Positions 40,115-48,636 of a DNA stretch of 54,309 nt are shown here, in pieces. This DNA is from an uncultured Lachnospiraceae bacterium (GTDB taxonomy: Bacteria > Bacillota > Clostridia > Lachnospirales > Lachnospiraceae). The position numbers and the translations under genes are program-made. The notes beneath the pieces were generated by a model that did no database searches, was not told where the DNA came from, and saw nothing but the letters and a program-made list of their open reading frames with translations. Location of the stretch: assembly GCA_944383965.1 (NCBI GenBank), contig CALWRQ010000005.1:1-54309 (forward strand). The letters run 5' to 3'. Within the stretch, counting starts at the first letter, position 1, and each line of letters opens with the position of its first letter.

Positions 40115-42354
40115 GATTTACTTTCTCCTCCGCCCTTTTCCCCTGCTGATTCCTTGGCGCTGTTTTTACCGCGGATGGGCTGATTCAGGTCCAGATCCAG
40201 TTTCACCGGACTTTTGTTTCCTTCCGTATGAGATCCGGAGGAACTCCCGCCTGTCTGCTGCAGCCGGTTTTTCTCCGCCATTTTCTCACTCCAGTCGGAA
40301 CGATAGTTTTCCACTCCGAAGAAAGAGTAGGTCTTTCCTCCTTCAGCATCCACATGAGAGCGGTACAGCCCGCCCAGAATGCTCTGTGATATAAATTTGC
40401 CGTTCGCATCCCGCTGAACATGCTTTCCTATAATAGGAATATCCGTAACCCGCAGCTTTCCGTCACCTGATGACGTCTGTGCCCGCACCACTCCGGGAAT
40501 ATGGAGGTTGGTAAGCTTTCTGCCTCCATCCGCTCCTCCCTCTACCTTTGCAATTCCGGGAACGGAGAACTTCGTCACCCTCCATTTTCCATCGCTGCCC
40601 TTTCCCACGCTGAGGAAGGGTGTGATGCTCCTGCTGACCGCCATTCCTTTGCTGTCACGCACGGTCGATCCCAGGCCTCCCAGGTAGCGGGTGGTACTGG
40701 TTCCGCTGGCCTTGTCATCCTCCCTGGAGTACAGTCCGAAGCCTACTCCTATCCGGGTACGTTTTCCGTTTTCTTCCGTTGAAGAATACAGGCCTCCCAG
40801 CACATTTCTGGAGTTCGCTCCCTTCTGAGAGGTGCTGCTGGAATAAAGCCCCCCAAGAACCCTTTTCTCCGAAATTCCTCCTGCTTTCTTCTGGTCCTCA
40901 TAAAGTCCCAGCGGCAGCCGTCTGGAACGAAGCAGTTTCGCACCGCCTCCTCCTGTGGAAGGGCTTCCTGTCTTGGAGCCGCGGAACGCCTGACTGCCGG
41001 CAGCCGGATCCGCGCTCTTTTCTCCGCCGCCTTTTCTGCTTCCTGCATTTCTGGCTGCCCCTATGAGTGCGGCTTTTCCCCGTCCGATCAGCTGACCGGC
41101 TGTTGCTCCGAACAGGGCTCCGCCCACCATGTTGCCTGTCATCATTTCAGACTGTCCCGCCTGCTGGCTCAGCAGAGACGTAACCATGGGACCCATCTTA
41201 TAAACTGCCCAGGCCCCTCCGGCCATAAAGAACAGCTTCAGAAAGTATCCCGCTTCCGGACTGCTTCCCAGTTCAAAGCGGATCGTGTTGTCCATGACCA
41301 TGGGAACCAGCATCAGATAAAGTCTCATGCCGATCACTGATCCGAAACCGGTAAAACATTTTCCGATGAACAGTTCCCTCCACCGTGCAAACTTCTCTCC
41401 GTCATCCAGCGGCATCATGGCCACAAAATAAGGCGAAACGATGTAAAGAAGCAGCACCTCAAAAATCCTCTGAATAAAGATGATGAGGCAGATGGCCAGC
41501 GTAAAAATAACGAAAATACTGATCACAAACCCTATCAGATAATCAAATTCAGCCAGTTTGAACACGTCTGTCACATCGCTCATTTTGGAATAGCTTTTCG
41601 CTCCCGTATAGAACGGGTACCGCACAATGTCTGCCGGAGAGCCCAGCTGTCCGCTGATGGCGCTGTTGGCGGAAGACAGGTTGTAAGCGTCATTTTTTGC
41701 CGCATTCATGGACACGATCACAAAAATGATGCGAGAAAGCTTGGCGTCCTCTCCCGCCCCCACTGCAAAGGAAACCCCTTTCAGGATTACCATGGAAAGT
41801 TTCAGAATAAAATAGGTAAAAAACGGAATGGTAAACAGAGATACAAAGGTCTTAAAGAATGCAGAAAGTACTTTGGATACCGGCCGTTTATTTTCAAAAT
41901 CAAGATCAAAAGAGGACCTTGCCGTCGCAATAATGGTAAGGATAAGGGCTATGCCCAGTCCTCCCAGAGTGAGGGCCCAGAATACCGTGCTCACAGTTTT
42001 CTGCTGAAAGAGAACCTCCAGAAGAGGTCCCGTTACGGTCCCCTCTGAGGTGACATAGCTCACATCTTTCAAGCCTATAAACGTATCAAATGCAGTTTCC
42101 AGATACTCGATCAGTTTCAGAAGGGCGCTGAGAAACAGATAATACTGCGTGCAGACCAGCTGCTTCCACAGATCGATCAGAAAGCTGATCGCCGTCTCCA
42201 GAACCGGCATGAGAACCGGGGCAAGGACATTTTCAAATATAAATGAAAGTACTGTGCTCAGAAGATTTGAGATGAAACTGAATACCGGACTGAGGATCTT
42301 TGAAAAAACCCAGTCTGCAATTTTCTGAAACAATCCCAAATATACGATTTCCAT
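40111..42354 (-). CDS. VirB6/TrbL-like channel protein with C-terminal repeats
   Basis: A 747-residue protein with at least six membrane segments in residues 1-420, then a long cytosolic or extracellular tail. The signature near residues 300-350 (YIVSPYFVAMMPLDDGEKFARWRELFIGKCFTGFG) recurs in the neighbouring 444-residue protein, so the two are paralogous. The tail has about six LGGLY-type repeats and three GDGK-(R/W)VT-PGI units (480-665), see the repeat entry. It would form the inner membrane pore of the secretion machine. It ends overlapping virB4 by 4 bp. Confidence 0.85.
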   Translation of the reverse strand: MEIVYLGLFQKIADWVFSKILSPVFSFISNLLSTVLSFIFENVLAPVLMPVLETAISFLIDLWKQLVCTQYYLFLSALLKLIEYLETAFDTFIGLKDVSYVTSEGTVTGPLLEVLFQQKTVSTVFWALTLGGLGIALILTIIATARSSFDLDFENKRPVSKVLSAFFKTFVSLFTIPFFTYFILKLSMVILKGVSFAVGAGEDAKLSRIIFVIVSMNAAKNDAYNLSSANSAISGQLGSPADIVRYPFYTGAKSYSKMSDVTDVFKLAEFDYLIGFVISIFVIFTLAICLIIFIQRIFEVLLLYIVSPYFVAMMPLDDGEKFARWRELFIGKCFTGFGSVIGMRLYLMLVPMVMDNTIRFELGSSPEAGYFLKLFFMAGGAWAVYKMGPMVTSLLSQQAGQSEMMTGNMVGGALFGATAGQLIGRGKAALIGAARNAGSRKGGGEKSADPAAGSQAFRGSKTGSPSTGGGGAKLLRSRRLPLGLYEDQKKAGGISEKRVLGGLYSSSTSQKGANSRNVLGGLYSSTEENGKRTRIGVGFGLYSREDDKASGTSTTRYLGGLGSTVRDSKGMAVSRSITPFLSVGKGSDGKWRVTKFSVPGIAKVEGGADGGRKLTNLHIPGVVRAQTSSGDGKLRVTDIPIIGKHVQRDANGKFISQSILGGLYRSHVDAEGGKTYSFFGVENYRSDWSEKMAEKNRLQQTGGSSSGSHTEGNKSPVKLDLDLNQPIRGKNSAKESAGEKGGGESKS
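40360..40917 (-). repeat. Beta-type repeat region in the VirB6-like tail
   Basis: Residues 480-665 hold copies of L(G)GLYSS about every 20 residues (PLGLYED, LGGLYSSS, LGGLYSST, GFGLYSR, LGGLGST, LGGLYRS). Between the last two lie three units of the type DGK-RVT-PGI about 22 residues apart. They are degenerate at DNA level, so not recent duplications. Confidence 0.7.
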
Positions 42355-42367
42355 ATATCCTCACCCC

Positions 42368-43702
42368 CTACTTTCCAGTAAATTTCTGTTTGTCTGCCTC
42401 ATCTCCCGCACCCTGAACCGCGCCCATCGCCTTGCCGGCAATCTTGCTGCCGTTCAGCAGGGCGCTGGTGCCTCCTGTAGCCGCCGCCATTCCTGCAGAA
42501 GCCGCCGTGCTGACAGCTCCCGTTACCATTCCGGTCAGAAATGCAGCTGACTCCTGAGCCGCCTGAGCTGCTTCCGGATTCAGGATCTGAAGGATCAGAT
42601 GCTGGCTCTTATAAACGGCCCACGCTCCGCCGATGACAATGATCATTTTCAGAACCATATTGATCGTGTCTCCGTTGGGCAGGGATGTATCATAAAGAAT
42701 CAGATTGTTTCCCGCCAGAGCCGGTACCAGCATCAGGTAATATTTCATGGCAAACACCACTCCGAATCCGGAAAAGAACTTCGCCACAAAAAGTTCCCGC
42801 CATTTTTTGAATATCAGACCGTCATCCAGAGGAATCGTGGAAGCAAACAGAGGAGAAATCAGGTACAGCAGAAGGATTTCAAACAGTCTCCGGATAAACA
42901 GCATCACCGCTCCTGTCAGAACCAGAATCATGGTGACCGCACAGACAAACCCCAGCACAAAGTTCACATTTCCGGAGTGGAAGTCCTCCTGTACCTGAGA
43001 AAAGTCTCCGTAATCTTTTTCTCCCCGAAGATAAGGGCCTCTCTGTGCATCCGAAAGAGAGGGATTTCTTCCTTCACTGATTCCTGAATCCACTGCTTCC
43101 AGAGGATCCCGTTCCTCTGTGGTAGCTTTATCCGCATCCAGCACAGACATGAGAAAAATCATGGTTCCGGGCGTGGTGTCCTGGGTCCCCATAGCGATGT
43201 TGAAGGCAGCATTGGCCTGTCTGGTCACCGCCGTGGAGGCCTGAAGCAGAGCAACGCAGAGAAACGGAATCAGCATAAAATTGAACGCCGCCCGCATTCC
43301 TGCCGCCAGAACTTTACTGATGGGATTTTTGTCCTCCAGTGCCATATCGGATATGGATTTCGCCGTACGGTAAATGGTAAAAATAAAGCAGATTCCCACG
43401 GCCAGGACCGTAATATAGGCAAACGCTCTTGTCACCACACTCATTTCCAGAAAGGCATCCAGCAGGTATGTTTTCCTGTTCTCTACGGTTACTGTGGTCA
43501 CTCCTGCAAAAATGTTGAATATGCCGCAGAGGAAATCTACGATCTTGCACAGGCAGGTCAGCCCCAGCACCAGCCAGTCTGAGTACATGAACCAGATCAC
43601 ACGGAGAAAATATTTGCTCGCCACTTCCAGGATCTCCTGCAAAACAGGAGCCAGTACATTTTCAAATATCTCTGTCAGAATGTCCTGAAGCAGTTCGACC
43701 AT
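42368..43702 (-). CDS. Second VirB6-like membrane protein
   Basis: A 444-residue multi-pass protein aligned with the first 420 residues of the adjacent VirB6-like protein: FENVLAPVLQE near the start, and LISPLFASTIPLDDGLIFKKWRELFVAKFFSGFG in the middle. It lacks the repeat tail and ends in a small Ala/Gly-rich segment (TGMVTGAVSTAASAGMAAATGG). Two paralogous VirB6 proteins side by side suggest a hetero-oligomeric channel. It starts after GGGGGGAC and lies 13 bp before the next gene. Confidence 0.84.
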   Translation of the reverse strand: MVELLQDILTEIFENVLAPVLQEILEVASKYFLRVIWFMYSDWLVLGLTCLCKIVDFLCGIFNIFAGVTTVTVENRKTYLLDAFLEMSVVTRAFAYITVLAVGICFIFTIYRTAKSISDMALEDKNPISKVLAAGMRAAFNFMLIPFLCVALLQASTAVTRQANAAFNIAMGTQDTTPGTMIFLMSVLDADKATTEERDPLEAVDSGISEGRNPSLSDAQRGPYLRGEKDYGDFSQVQEDFHSGNVNFVLGFVCAVTMILVLTGAVMLFIRRLFEILLLYLISPLFASTIPLDDGLIFKKWRELFVAKFFSGFGVVFAMKYYLMLVPALAGNNLILYDTSLPNGDTINMVLKMIIVIGGAWAVYKSQHLILQILNPEAAQAAQESAAFLTGMVTGAVSTAASAGMAAATGGTSALLNGSKIAGKAMGAVQGAGDEADKQKFTGK

Positions 43703-43744
43703 GGATCCTGTCCCCCCTTTCCCCTATCTGAAATCTGTCCTGTA

Positions 43745-45298
43745 TTACCGTATCTTCATGTTCCTTTTCGTATAACGGATAAAAATGACTGCACCTGCAA
43801 TGAGAACAATGACAAGAATCACAGCAAATACTGCGTAAAAGTTCATCTGATAAACCAGTGAAAATTCATATGTATTTTCATTGCCCGCATAATCCGTCAG
43901 AGTCAGCCGGTATTTTCCCGGACTGCTGATCTCCGTGCCCTTCAGTTCCTGAGGATCTCCTCCGTCTTTTGCCAGCACGGCAGTTTCCGTATCTTCAGAC
44001 ATCTGCAGAATGGTTGCCCTCCCTTTGGAAATATCCAGTTCGGCCTCAGGCGGAATGCTGTCCTTCGTCAGGGCAATCTCAAATGTCTCTCCTGTCTCTC
44101 CCGCAAGAAGGAATTCATAGATTCCGTCATTCTCCATCCACACGTAACGACCGTACTCTGCCGGCATGATCTCACCGTTGTATACAGCCTGACTGATCGT
44201 CATTCCCAGAGGAGCCGTATACAGGTTCTCCCCTGTCACATAGGCTCCTATGGAAAAGTGAAAAACCGATCCTCCCGTCTCCAGCCAGTAGTCTCCCCTG
44301 TCCTTCAGAACATTTCCCGAAACATATTCCAAAGCCTCTCCGTCTTTATAAAGAGAGAACAGGACTCCGTCCTCCAGGTAAAGAACCGCATCCCTGCACG
44401 CCCGGATTCCTTCCGGAACCGTAGAAGAAAATCTGGCTCCTCCCGCTGTAAAAATATCATAGCGTCCCGTAGCGGGATTATATGACTGGGTAAGCTGTCC
44501 GGCAGTCTGTCCCTCTTCCGTTTCCGGCTGCACAGCTTCTTCTCCGTTCCCAGCCGTTTCTGTTTCATTCTCCGGGTCAGAATCGCTCTGAGAAATCTCC
44601 CCGGCAGGAGCTGATTCCTGTATGGCCTGAGTCTCCTCCATCTGCTCCTGCCAGATGCTGGTTCCTCCGTTATAGAAATCCGAGATTTCCGTCTCTTCCG
44701 GGTTCATGCCTGCCGCTCCTGAACCATACGCCGTCTCTTCCGGCTCTGTTTCCTGAACCGGAAGCTTTTCCTGGATCCGGAAGCGGAACACTGCCTTATA
44801 TTCTGTCTGACGGGAAAGAGGCAGCTCCGGATTCACCACGCCGGAGAGCTTCAGGACATAGGTTCCTTTCTCTCCCACCATCTGGCCGGAAGCATATTCC
44901 ATCGCGATTCCGTCCTTTTCCATGGTCCATGTCAGATTCGCCGGAATATCCACATATACCGGACTGTCGCTGAATCCTCCGTTTCCCACATTGCTGTATA
45001 TGAAAAACTGACCGGCCATGGATTCCTCATAGGTGCCGTATTCCTCATGGTACTGCTCCGTCAGGGTGACTTCCTTTACCCCCGGCACTGAGGCGCTGAT
45101 CTCCTCTTCCTCCGTTACCTGACTGACTACGCCGGGTCCGTTCAGGACATCCTGATCCTCATCCCCATAGCGGGATGTGGAGGTTTTATCACTGCTCCCG
45201 CCGTAATTGTAATAAGTTACCTGAGCGGCTGACTGAACCGGCGCCCCCAGGGCAAAGCAGGCCGCCAGCAGGACGATCCCTCTTTTCCTTAATTTCAT
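43745..45298 (-). CDS. Large secreted protein with C-terminal membrane anchor
   Basis: A 517-residue type I membrane protein: signal peptide (1-25, ending SAAQ), extracellular beta domain with VYVDIPANLTWTMEKDGIAMEYASG, an acidic low-complexity linker rich in Glu, Thr and Pro (about 190-275), a second beta domain, an Ig-like C-terminal region (LTKDSIPPEAELDISKG, SSPGKYRLTLTDYAGNENTY) and a final membrane helix (about 490-507) with a basic tail. It shares the C-terminal arrangement with the 358-residue protein at 35291. No known VirB counterpart fits; surface adhesion or substrate contact is inferred from topology. Confidence 0.75.
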   Translation of the reverse strand: MKLRKRGIVLLAACFALGAPVQSAAQVTYYNYGGSSDKTSTSRYGDEDQDVLNGPGVVSQVTEEEEISASVPGVKEVTLTEQYHEEYGTYEESMAGQFFIYSNVGNGGFSDSPVYVDIPANLTWTMEKDGIAMEYASGQMVGEKGTYVLKLSGVVNPELPLSRQTEYKAVFRFRIQEKLPVQETEPEETAYGSGAAGMNPEETEISDFYNGGTSIWQEQMEETQAIQESAPAGEISQSDSDPENETETAGNGEEAVQPETEEGQTAGQLTQSYNPATGRYDIFTAGGARFSSTVPEGIRACRDAVLYLEDGVLFSLYKDGEALEYVSGNVLKDRGDYWLETGGSVFHFSIGAYVTGENLYTAPLGMTISQAVYNGEIMPAEYGRYVWMENDGIYEFLLAGETGETFEIALTKDSIPPEAELDISKGRATILQMSEDTETAVLAKDGGDPQELKGTEISSPGKYRLTLTDYAGNENTYEFSLVYQMNFYAVFAVILVIVLIAGAVIFIRYTKRNMKIR

Positions 45299-45309
45299 AC
45301 CTTTCCTCC

Positions 45310-47316
45310 CTACTCAGCCATCTCCGAAGGCTCGTCTTCTCCCTCTGCTTCCAGCACAAGGTAGTTTCTTTCTCCCAGATCGTAGAACACCTCGTCTCCG
45401 AAAAAGGCATTCATACCCACGTCCGTCAGATCCATCGTTCCCATCTGATAAAGCGGACACTTGTAGCTGGGCGTAAATTTTGTCTTCAGCGGATAATTTC
45501 CGAAGGTTACAATGATCGCATTTCCCGTATCCGTCTTGTTGTTCAGTTTCTGAAGCTCGGACGGATAGATTAACGGCCGGGTCTGCAGCTGGCTGGAAAC
45601 ACTGATATTCCCTGTCTTGTCTCCCATACTGCTGGAAATGCTGGAAGTGGAAACCGTCATGTTTCCGCACAGCTTGGAAAACTCCTCGCAGGTCTCTATG
45701 TCGTTGGATCCGATGAACATCTTCATTCCGCAGTTGCTCTTTACGATATTGGCCACCGTATCTCCGTATACGTTGTTCAGCTGGGCATAGGACTGCACCA
45801 CCATGTTGAACCAGATCTTTCTGCTTCTTCCCACAGTGATCATCTTGTCAAACTTGTCGATCCTGGGCATATTTCCGAACTCATCCAGAATGAAGTATAC
45901 ATTTCTGGGCAGACTAAGATCTTCTCTGGAAGACGCCACCTTGATCAGTGCCTTATAAATACAGAGAATAAACACAGCTGCAAGGGCATGCCTGGTGTCC
46001 TTCTCATCCGGTATTTTCAGAAACAGGGCCGTAGGCATCTCAGCAAACTGCGCCGGGTCAATATCCGTATCCGATGTCAGCGAGCAGAGTCCCTCGTCAT
46101 TGAACATGGACATCTTGTCAAATGCAATGGACATATAGCTGGCCAGCGTACTGTCCGCTGCAGACAGAACCTGCTTGGAAAGGCCCACAGCCTTGGAAAG
46201 GGGCGACCGTCCCTTGAAATAATTTCTCAGTTCTTCATAGTCATTGTCCGAATTTCCGATTGCCTTATTGATATTATAGAAACAGAACTTCTCCCTGGTC
46301 ATCTCCAGTTCCGGCTTTTCGCTGTCTTCCAGCATTGCCAGACAGACTGCCATGATGATGGATCTGGCTCCCTTTTCCCAGACCGGATCATCCTTGGATT
46401 CAATGGGACAGAGCACACTGATCAGGTCATTCAGATCCTCATACATCTCATCATAGATCTTCTGCTTGGCCACCTTTATCAGTACCAGCAGATTCTTCCT
46501 GTGAGCGTATGCCTTCCCTTCATATTCATACCACTCTTCTCCGTATTCCTCTCTGGGATCCACCAGTTCCAGTCCGCTTCCGTCCACCTCGTCCCTTCTG
46601 ATGTAGATCTCATCCCCCGTTTTCAGATACTCCTGATACCGGTCATAGATATCCCCCAGCGGGTTCCAGCGGAAGGAGCTGTAGGGATCTCTCAGGTCCA
46701 GAACCATGGTCCTGTATCCCCGTTTGCTCAGCAGACCGCTGTGAAGCTGAAACAGCTCTCCCTTCGGATCCGTGCAGATCATGGACGACCCGGCTGAAGA
46801 CTGCGCCAGGATCTGGATCATGGGATTGATGAACGTCGTGGTCTTACCGCTTCCTGTAGAACCAATGATCAGGCCGTGCATGGGAGATGCCAGGTTGATA
46901 TTCAGTTCCTTTTTCTTTTTATCATACAGAGCGTATACCGGCACACCGTCTTTCTTTGATTCATTCAGCTTGCTGAACCGATAAGGCGCAAAGTTAAAAT
47001 CCTTTTCTTTGTCTGTCATGAACCGGGAATTTTCCAGATTGCTCTCAAAGCTCTCTGTTTTCCCTTTCATAAGCTTTTTTGCCCGCTTGGCTGACGGTCT
47101 GGAAAACAGCAGCACACAGAGGACGATCAGCGCCAGCACGCAGGCTCCATAGATGTAGATCTCCGGGCGAAGGAACAGCGCCGGCGACAGCAGCACGGAA
47201 AAATCTCCTGTCTCCAGGGCCGCCGGAAGACAGTACAGCAGCATACCGGTCAGATAGCCCAGCAGGACGATTCCCAGAAAAGCAAGCAGAACCGTACGTA
47301 TTATTTTCTTAATCAT
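45310..47316 (-). CDS. VirD4/TraG-type coupling ATPase
   Basis: A 668-residue type IV coupling protein that brings substrates to the channel. Two N-terminal membrane helices (about 7-28 and 51-69) precede the TraG/VirD4 motor. Walker A is LIIGSTGSGKTTTFINPM near residue 155, and Walker B is FILDEFGNMP near 477. Further motifs are TDPKGELFQ and VQSYAQLNNVYG. The all-alpha domain region, where coupling proteins read substrates, is present in about 250-420. It overlaps the CPBP gene by 8 bp. With no relaxase in the window, its substrates may be proteins. Confidence 0.94.
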   Translation of the reverse strand: MIKKIIRTVLLAFLGIVLLGYLTGMLLYCLPAALETGDFSVLLSPALFLRPEIYIYGACVLALIVLCVLLFSRPSAKRAKKLMKGKTESFESNLENSRFMTDKEKDFNFAPYRFSKLNESKKDGVPVYALYDKKKKELNINLASPMHGLIIGSTGSGKTTTFINPMIQILAQSSAGSSMICTDPKGELFQLHSGLLSKRGYRTMVLDLRDPYSSFRWNPLGDIYDRYQEYLKTGDEIYIRRDEVDGSGLELVDPREEYGEEWYEYEGKAYAHRKNLLVLIKVAKQKIYDEMYEDLNDLISVLCPIESKDDPVWEKGARSIIMAVCLAMLEDSEKPELEMTREKFCFYNINKAIGNSDNDYEELRNYFKGRSPLSKAVGLSKQVLSAADSTLASYMSIAFDKMSMFNDEGLCSLTSDTDIDPAQFAEMPTALFLKIPDEKDTRHALAAVFILCIYKALIKVASSREDLSLPRNVYFILDEFGNMPRIDKFDKMITVGRSRKIWFNMVVQSYAQLNNVYGDTVANIVKSNCGMKMFIGSNDIETCEEFSKLCGNMTVSTSSISSSMGDKTGNISVSSQLQTRPLIYPSELQKLNNKTDTGNAIIVTFGNYPLKTKFTPSYKCPLYQMGTMDLTDVGMNAFFGDEVFYDLGERNYLVLEAEGEDEPSEMAE

Positions 47317-48145
47317 ATACCTTTTCCTCCTTGACGTAGCATCTGTAGATGAATACCGCTGCAGTCCCGGCCCCGGCGCCGATCATGCCTACCTTCCACC
47401 AGCTGCCAAACAGCAGCTGATTCCAGAAAGCCGATCCGTTGATCAGGGAAACCGGCAGAGCCGCCAGATTAAAGCCCATATGAAACGTCATCGAATAAAA
47501 AATATTTTCTTCTTTGAGAGCAACCCAGGCCAGCATCAGCCCCATGGCAAACGCATAAAAGACCCAGACAGGGTTCACATGACATATTGCAAAGAAGGCT
47601 GTGGAAATCAGTACTGCCTGCTTCCGGCTGAACCATCCTTCCAGACGGCGGATCATGAATCCCCTGAATACCAGTTCTTCCATAATGGGAGACAGAATAA
47701 TATTGGTAATGATCACCAGAAGCCTGTCATAACCGTTATAGGCCGCCCGGGTAGATGCTGTATAATCACTCCACAGCCATCCCAGCCTGGAGAGCAGTGT
47801 CAGCACTGCCGAAATCCCCAGCGAAATGCACAGCCCCATGCAGGCAAGAAGAACCAGTTTCTTCCCGCTGTTCCTGTTCGCCTCCGGAATCGTAAGCGCA
47901 ATCTCCTCAAAAACCTGCTCTCTCCTTCGTTTGAAAAAAAACCAGAGGCAGAACAATGCCCCGACTGCATAATAGAAGCTGCCGCTCTCTCTGGTGATCT
48001 TTTCTGCGGTCCTGTTTCCGAAAAACATTCCGATCCCCATGAGAACAGACGGCAGCAGCAGATAGAGCATGGCAGGGCGGAACGCCCGGATCACAGCCGT
48101 GCCGGCAGCCCACAGCTTCTGCTGCCGGCTTAAATCACTCTTCAA
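47309..48145 (-). CDS. CPBP-family intramembrane metalloprotease
   Basis: A 278-residue membrane protein with about seven hydrophobic segments and the Abi/CPBP (Rce1-like) motifs EELVFRGFMIRR (EExxxR), FFAICHVNP (FxxxH) and FHMGFN (HxxxN). These carry the Glu and His residues of the active site. The family includes prenyl-protein endopeptidases and bacteriocin immunity proteins. Its place between the STAS and coupling protein genes is unusual; processing of a membrane or lipid-linked component is possible. The start is uncertain: a TTG at 48145 overlapping the STAS gene by 11 bp fits coupling, but no good ribosome site is seen. Confidence 0.83.
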   Translation of the reverse strand: MKSDLSRQQKLWAAGTAVIRAFRPAMLYLLLPSVLMGIGMFFGNRTAEKITRESGSFYYAVGALFCLWFFFKRRREQVFEEIALTIPEANRNSGKKLVLLACMGLCISLGISAVLTLLSRLGWLWSDYTASTRAAYNGYDRLLVIITNIILSPIMEELVFRGFMIRRLEGWFSRKQAVLISTAFFAICHVNPVWVFYAFAMGLMLAWVALKEENIFYSMTFHMGFNLAALPVSLINGSAFWNQLLFGSWWKVGMIGAGAGTAAVFIYRCYVKEEKVYD

Positions 48146-48413
48146 AATTCAGAACGGAGCTGAAGCCCGTCACTTCAAAGATTTCCATGATCTGAGGAGA
48201 TACATGGCGGAGGACCATACTTCCCTCTTTCGCTGCCCGGATTTTCTTCTGAACAGATACAAATACCCTGAGTCCGACAGAAGAGATGTATATGGTGTCC
48301 TCCATATTTACAATCAGTTCTTTTTCCCCCTCAGCCAGATATTGTTTCAGCTGTTTGTCCAGCTCCGGAGCTGTTGCCGCGTCTATTTTTCTTGCCGTTT
48401 TTAATTCGATCAT
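48135..48413 (-). CDS. STAS-domain anti-sigma factor antagonist
   Basis: A 92-residue single STAS domain like SpoIIAA/RsbV. The phosphorylation loop reads TIYISSVGLRVF (about residues 40-51), with a serine at the usual acceptor place, though the common Asp-Ser is replaced by Ile-Ser-Ser. The dephosphorylated form would bind an RsbW-type ATPase, and the divergent neighbour at 48637 is such a protein. It is the first gene of the secretion operon, so its level tracks the machine. The PP2C phosphatase at 30697 is the probable activator. Confidence 0.9.
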   Translation of the reverse strand: MIELKTARKIDAATAPELDKQLKQYLAEGEKELIVNMEDTIYISSVGLRVFVSVQKKIRAAKEGSMVLRHVSPQIMEIFEVTGFSSVLNFEE

Positions 48414-48477
48414 ACTGTTTAACCTACCCTTTTTATTAATAAAAAAAATGGAAAATTACCCATCATTCTATCGTATT

Positions 48478-48506
48478 ATGTTATCTTTTACCACATCTTA
48501 GGTCAA
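48478..48506 (-). promoter_or_regulatory. Putative promoter of the secretion operon
   Basis: Minus-strand TTGACC (48501-48506), exact 17-bp spacer, TAACAT (48478-48483), giving a leader of about 60 nt before the STAS gene. The -10 box is weak, which fits activator dependence. Confidence 0.55.
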
Positions 48507-48517
48507 TGAAAACTACG

Positions 48518-48545
48518 CCAGTGGATTATTTTCATCACCCAGTGG
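48518..48545. promoter_or_regulatory. Direct repeat CCAGTGG, 21-bp period
   Basis: Two identical heptamers (48518-48524 and 48539-48545) exactly 21 bp apart, two helix turns, sit 11 bp from the -35 box of the secretion operon and 10 bp from that of the divergent gene. Such spacing suits LytTR dimers and resembles SARP heptamer sites. Confidence 0.55.
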
Positions 48546-48555
48546 TCATGGTCCC

Positions 48556-48585
48556 TTGCTTTTCTTTCCGACAAATATATATTAT
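48556..48585 (+). promoter_or_regulatory. Putative promoter of the RsbW-like gene
   Basis: TTGCTT (48556-48561), 18-bp spacer, TATTAT (48580-48585), about 50 bp before the ATG. Confidence 0.5.
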
Positions 48586-48636
48586 GATTGATAGTATTCA
48601 GAACAGTATGATCGGTTGAAAAGGAGGCGTGGAGGC

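Noticed and set aside
40360-40917. Recent tandem DNA duplication in the VirB6-like tail
   Set aside because: The protein motifs repeat but the DNA does not repeat closely, so the repeats are old.
22941-48413. Integrative conjugative element
   Set aside because: No relaxase, origin of transfer, excisionase or terminal repeats are visible, and the flanking genes are ordinary chromosomal genes.
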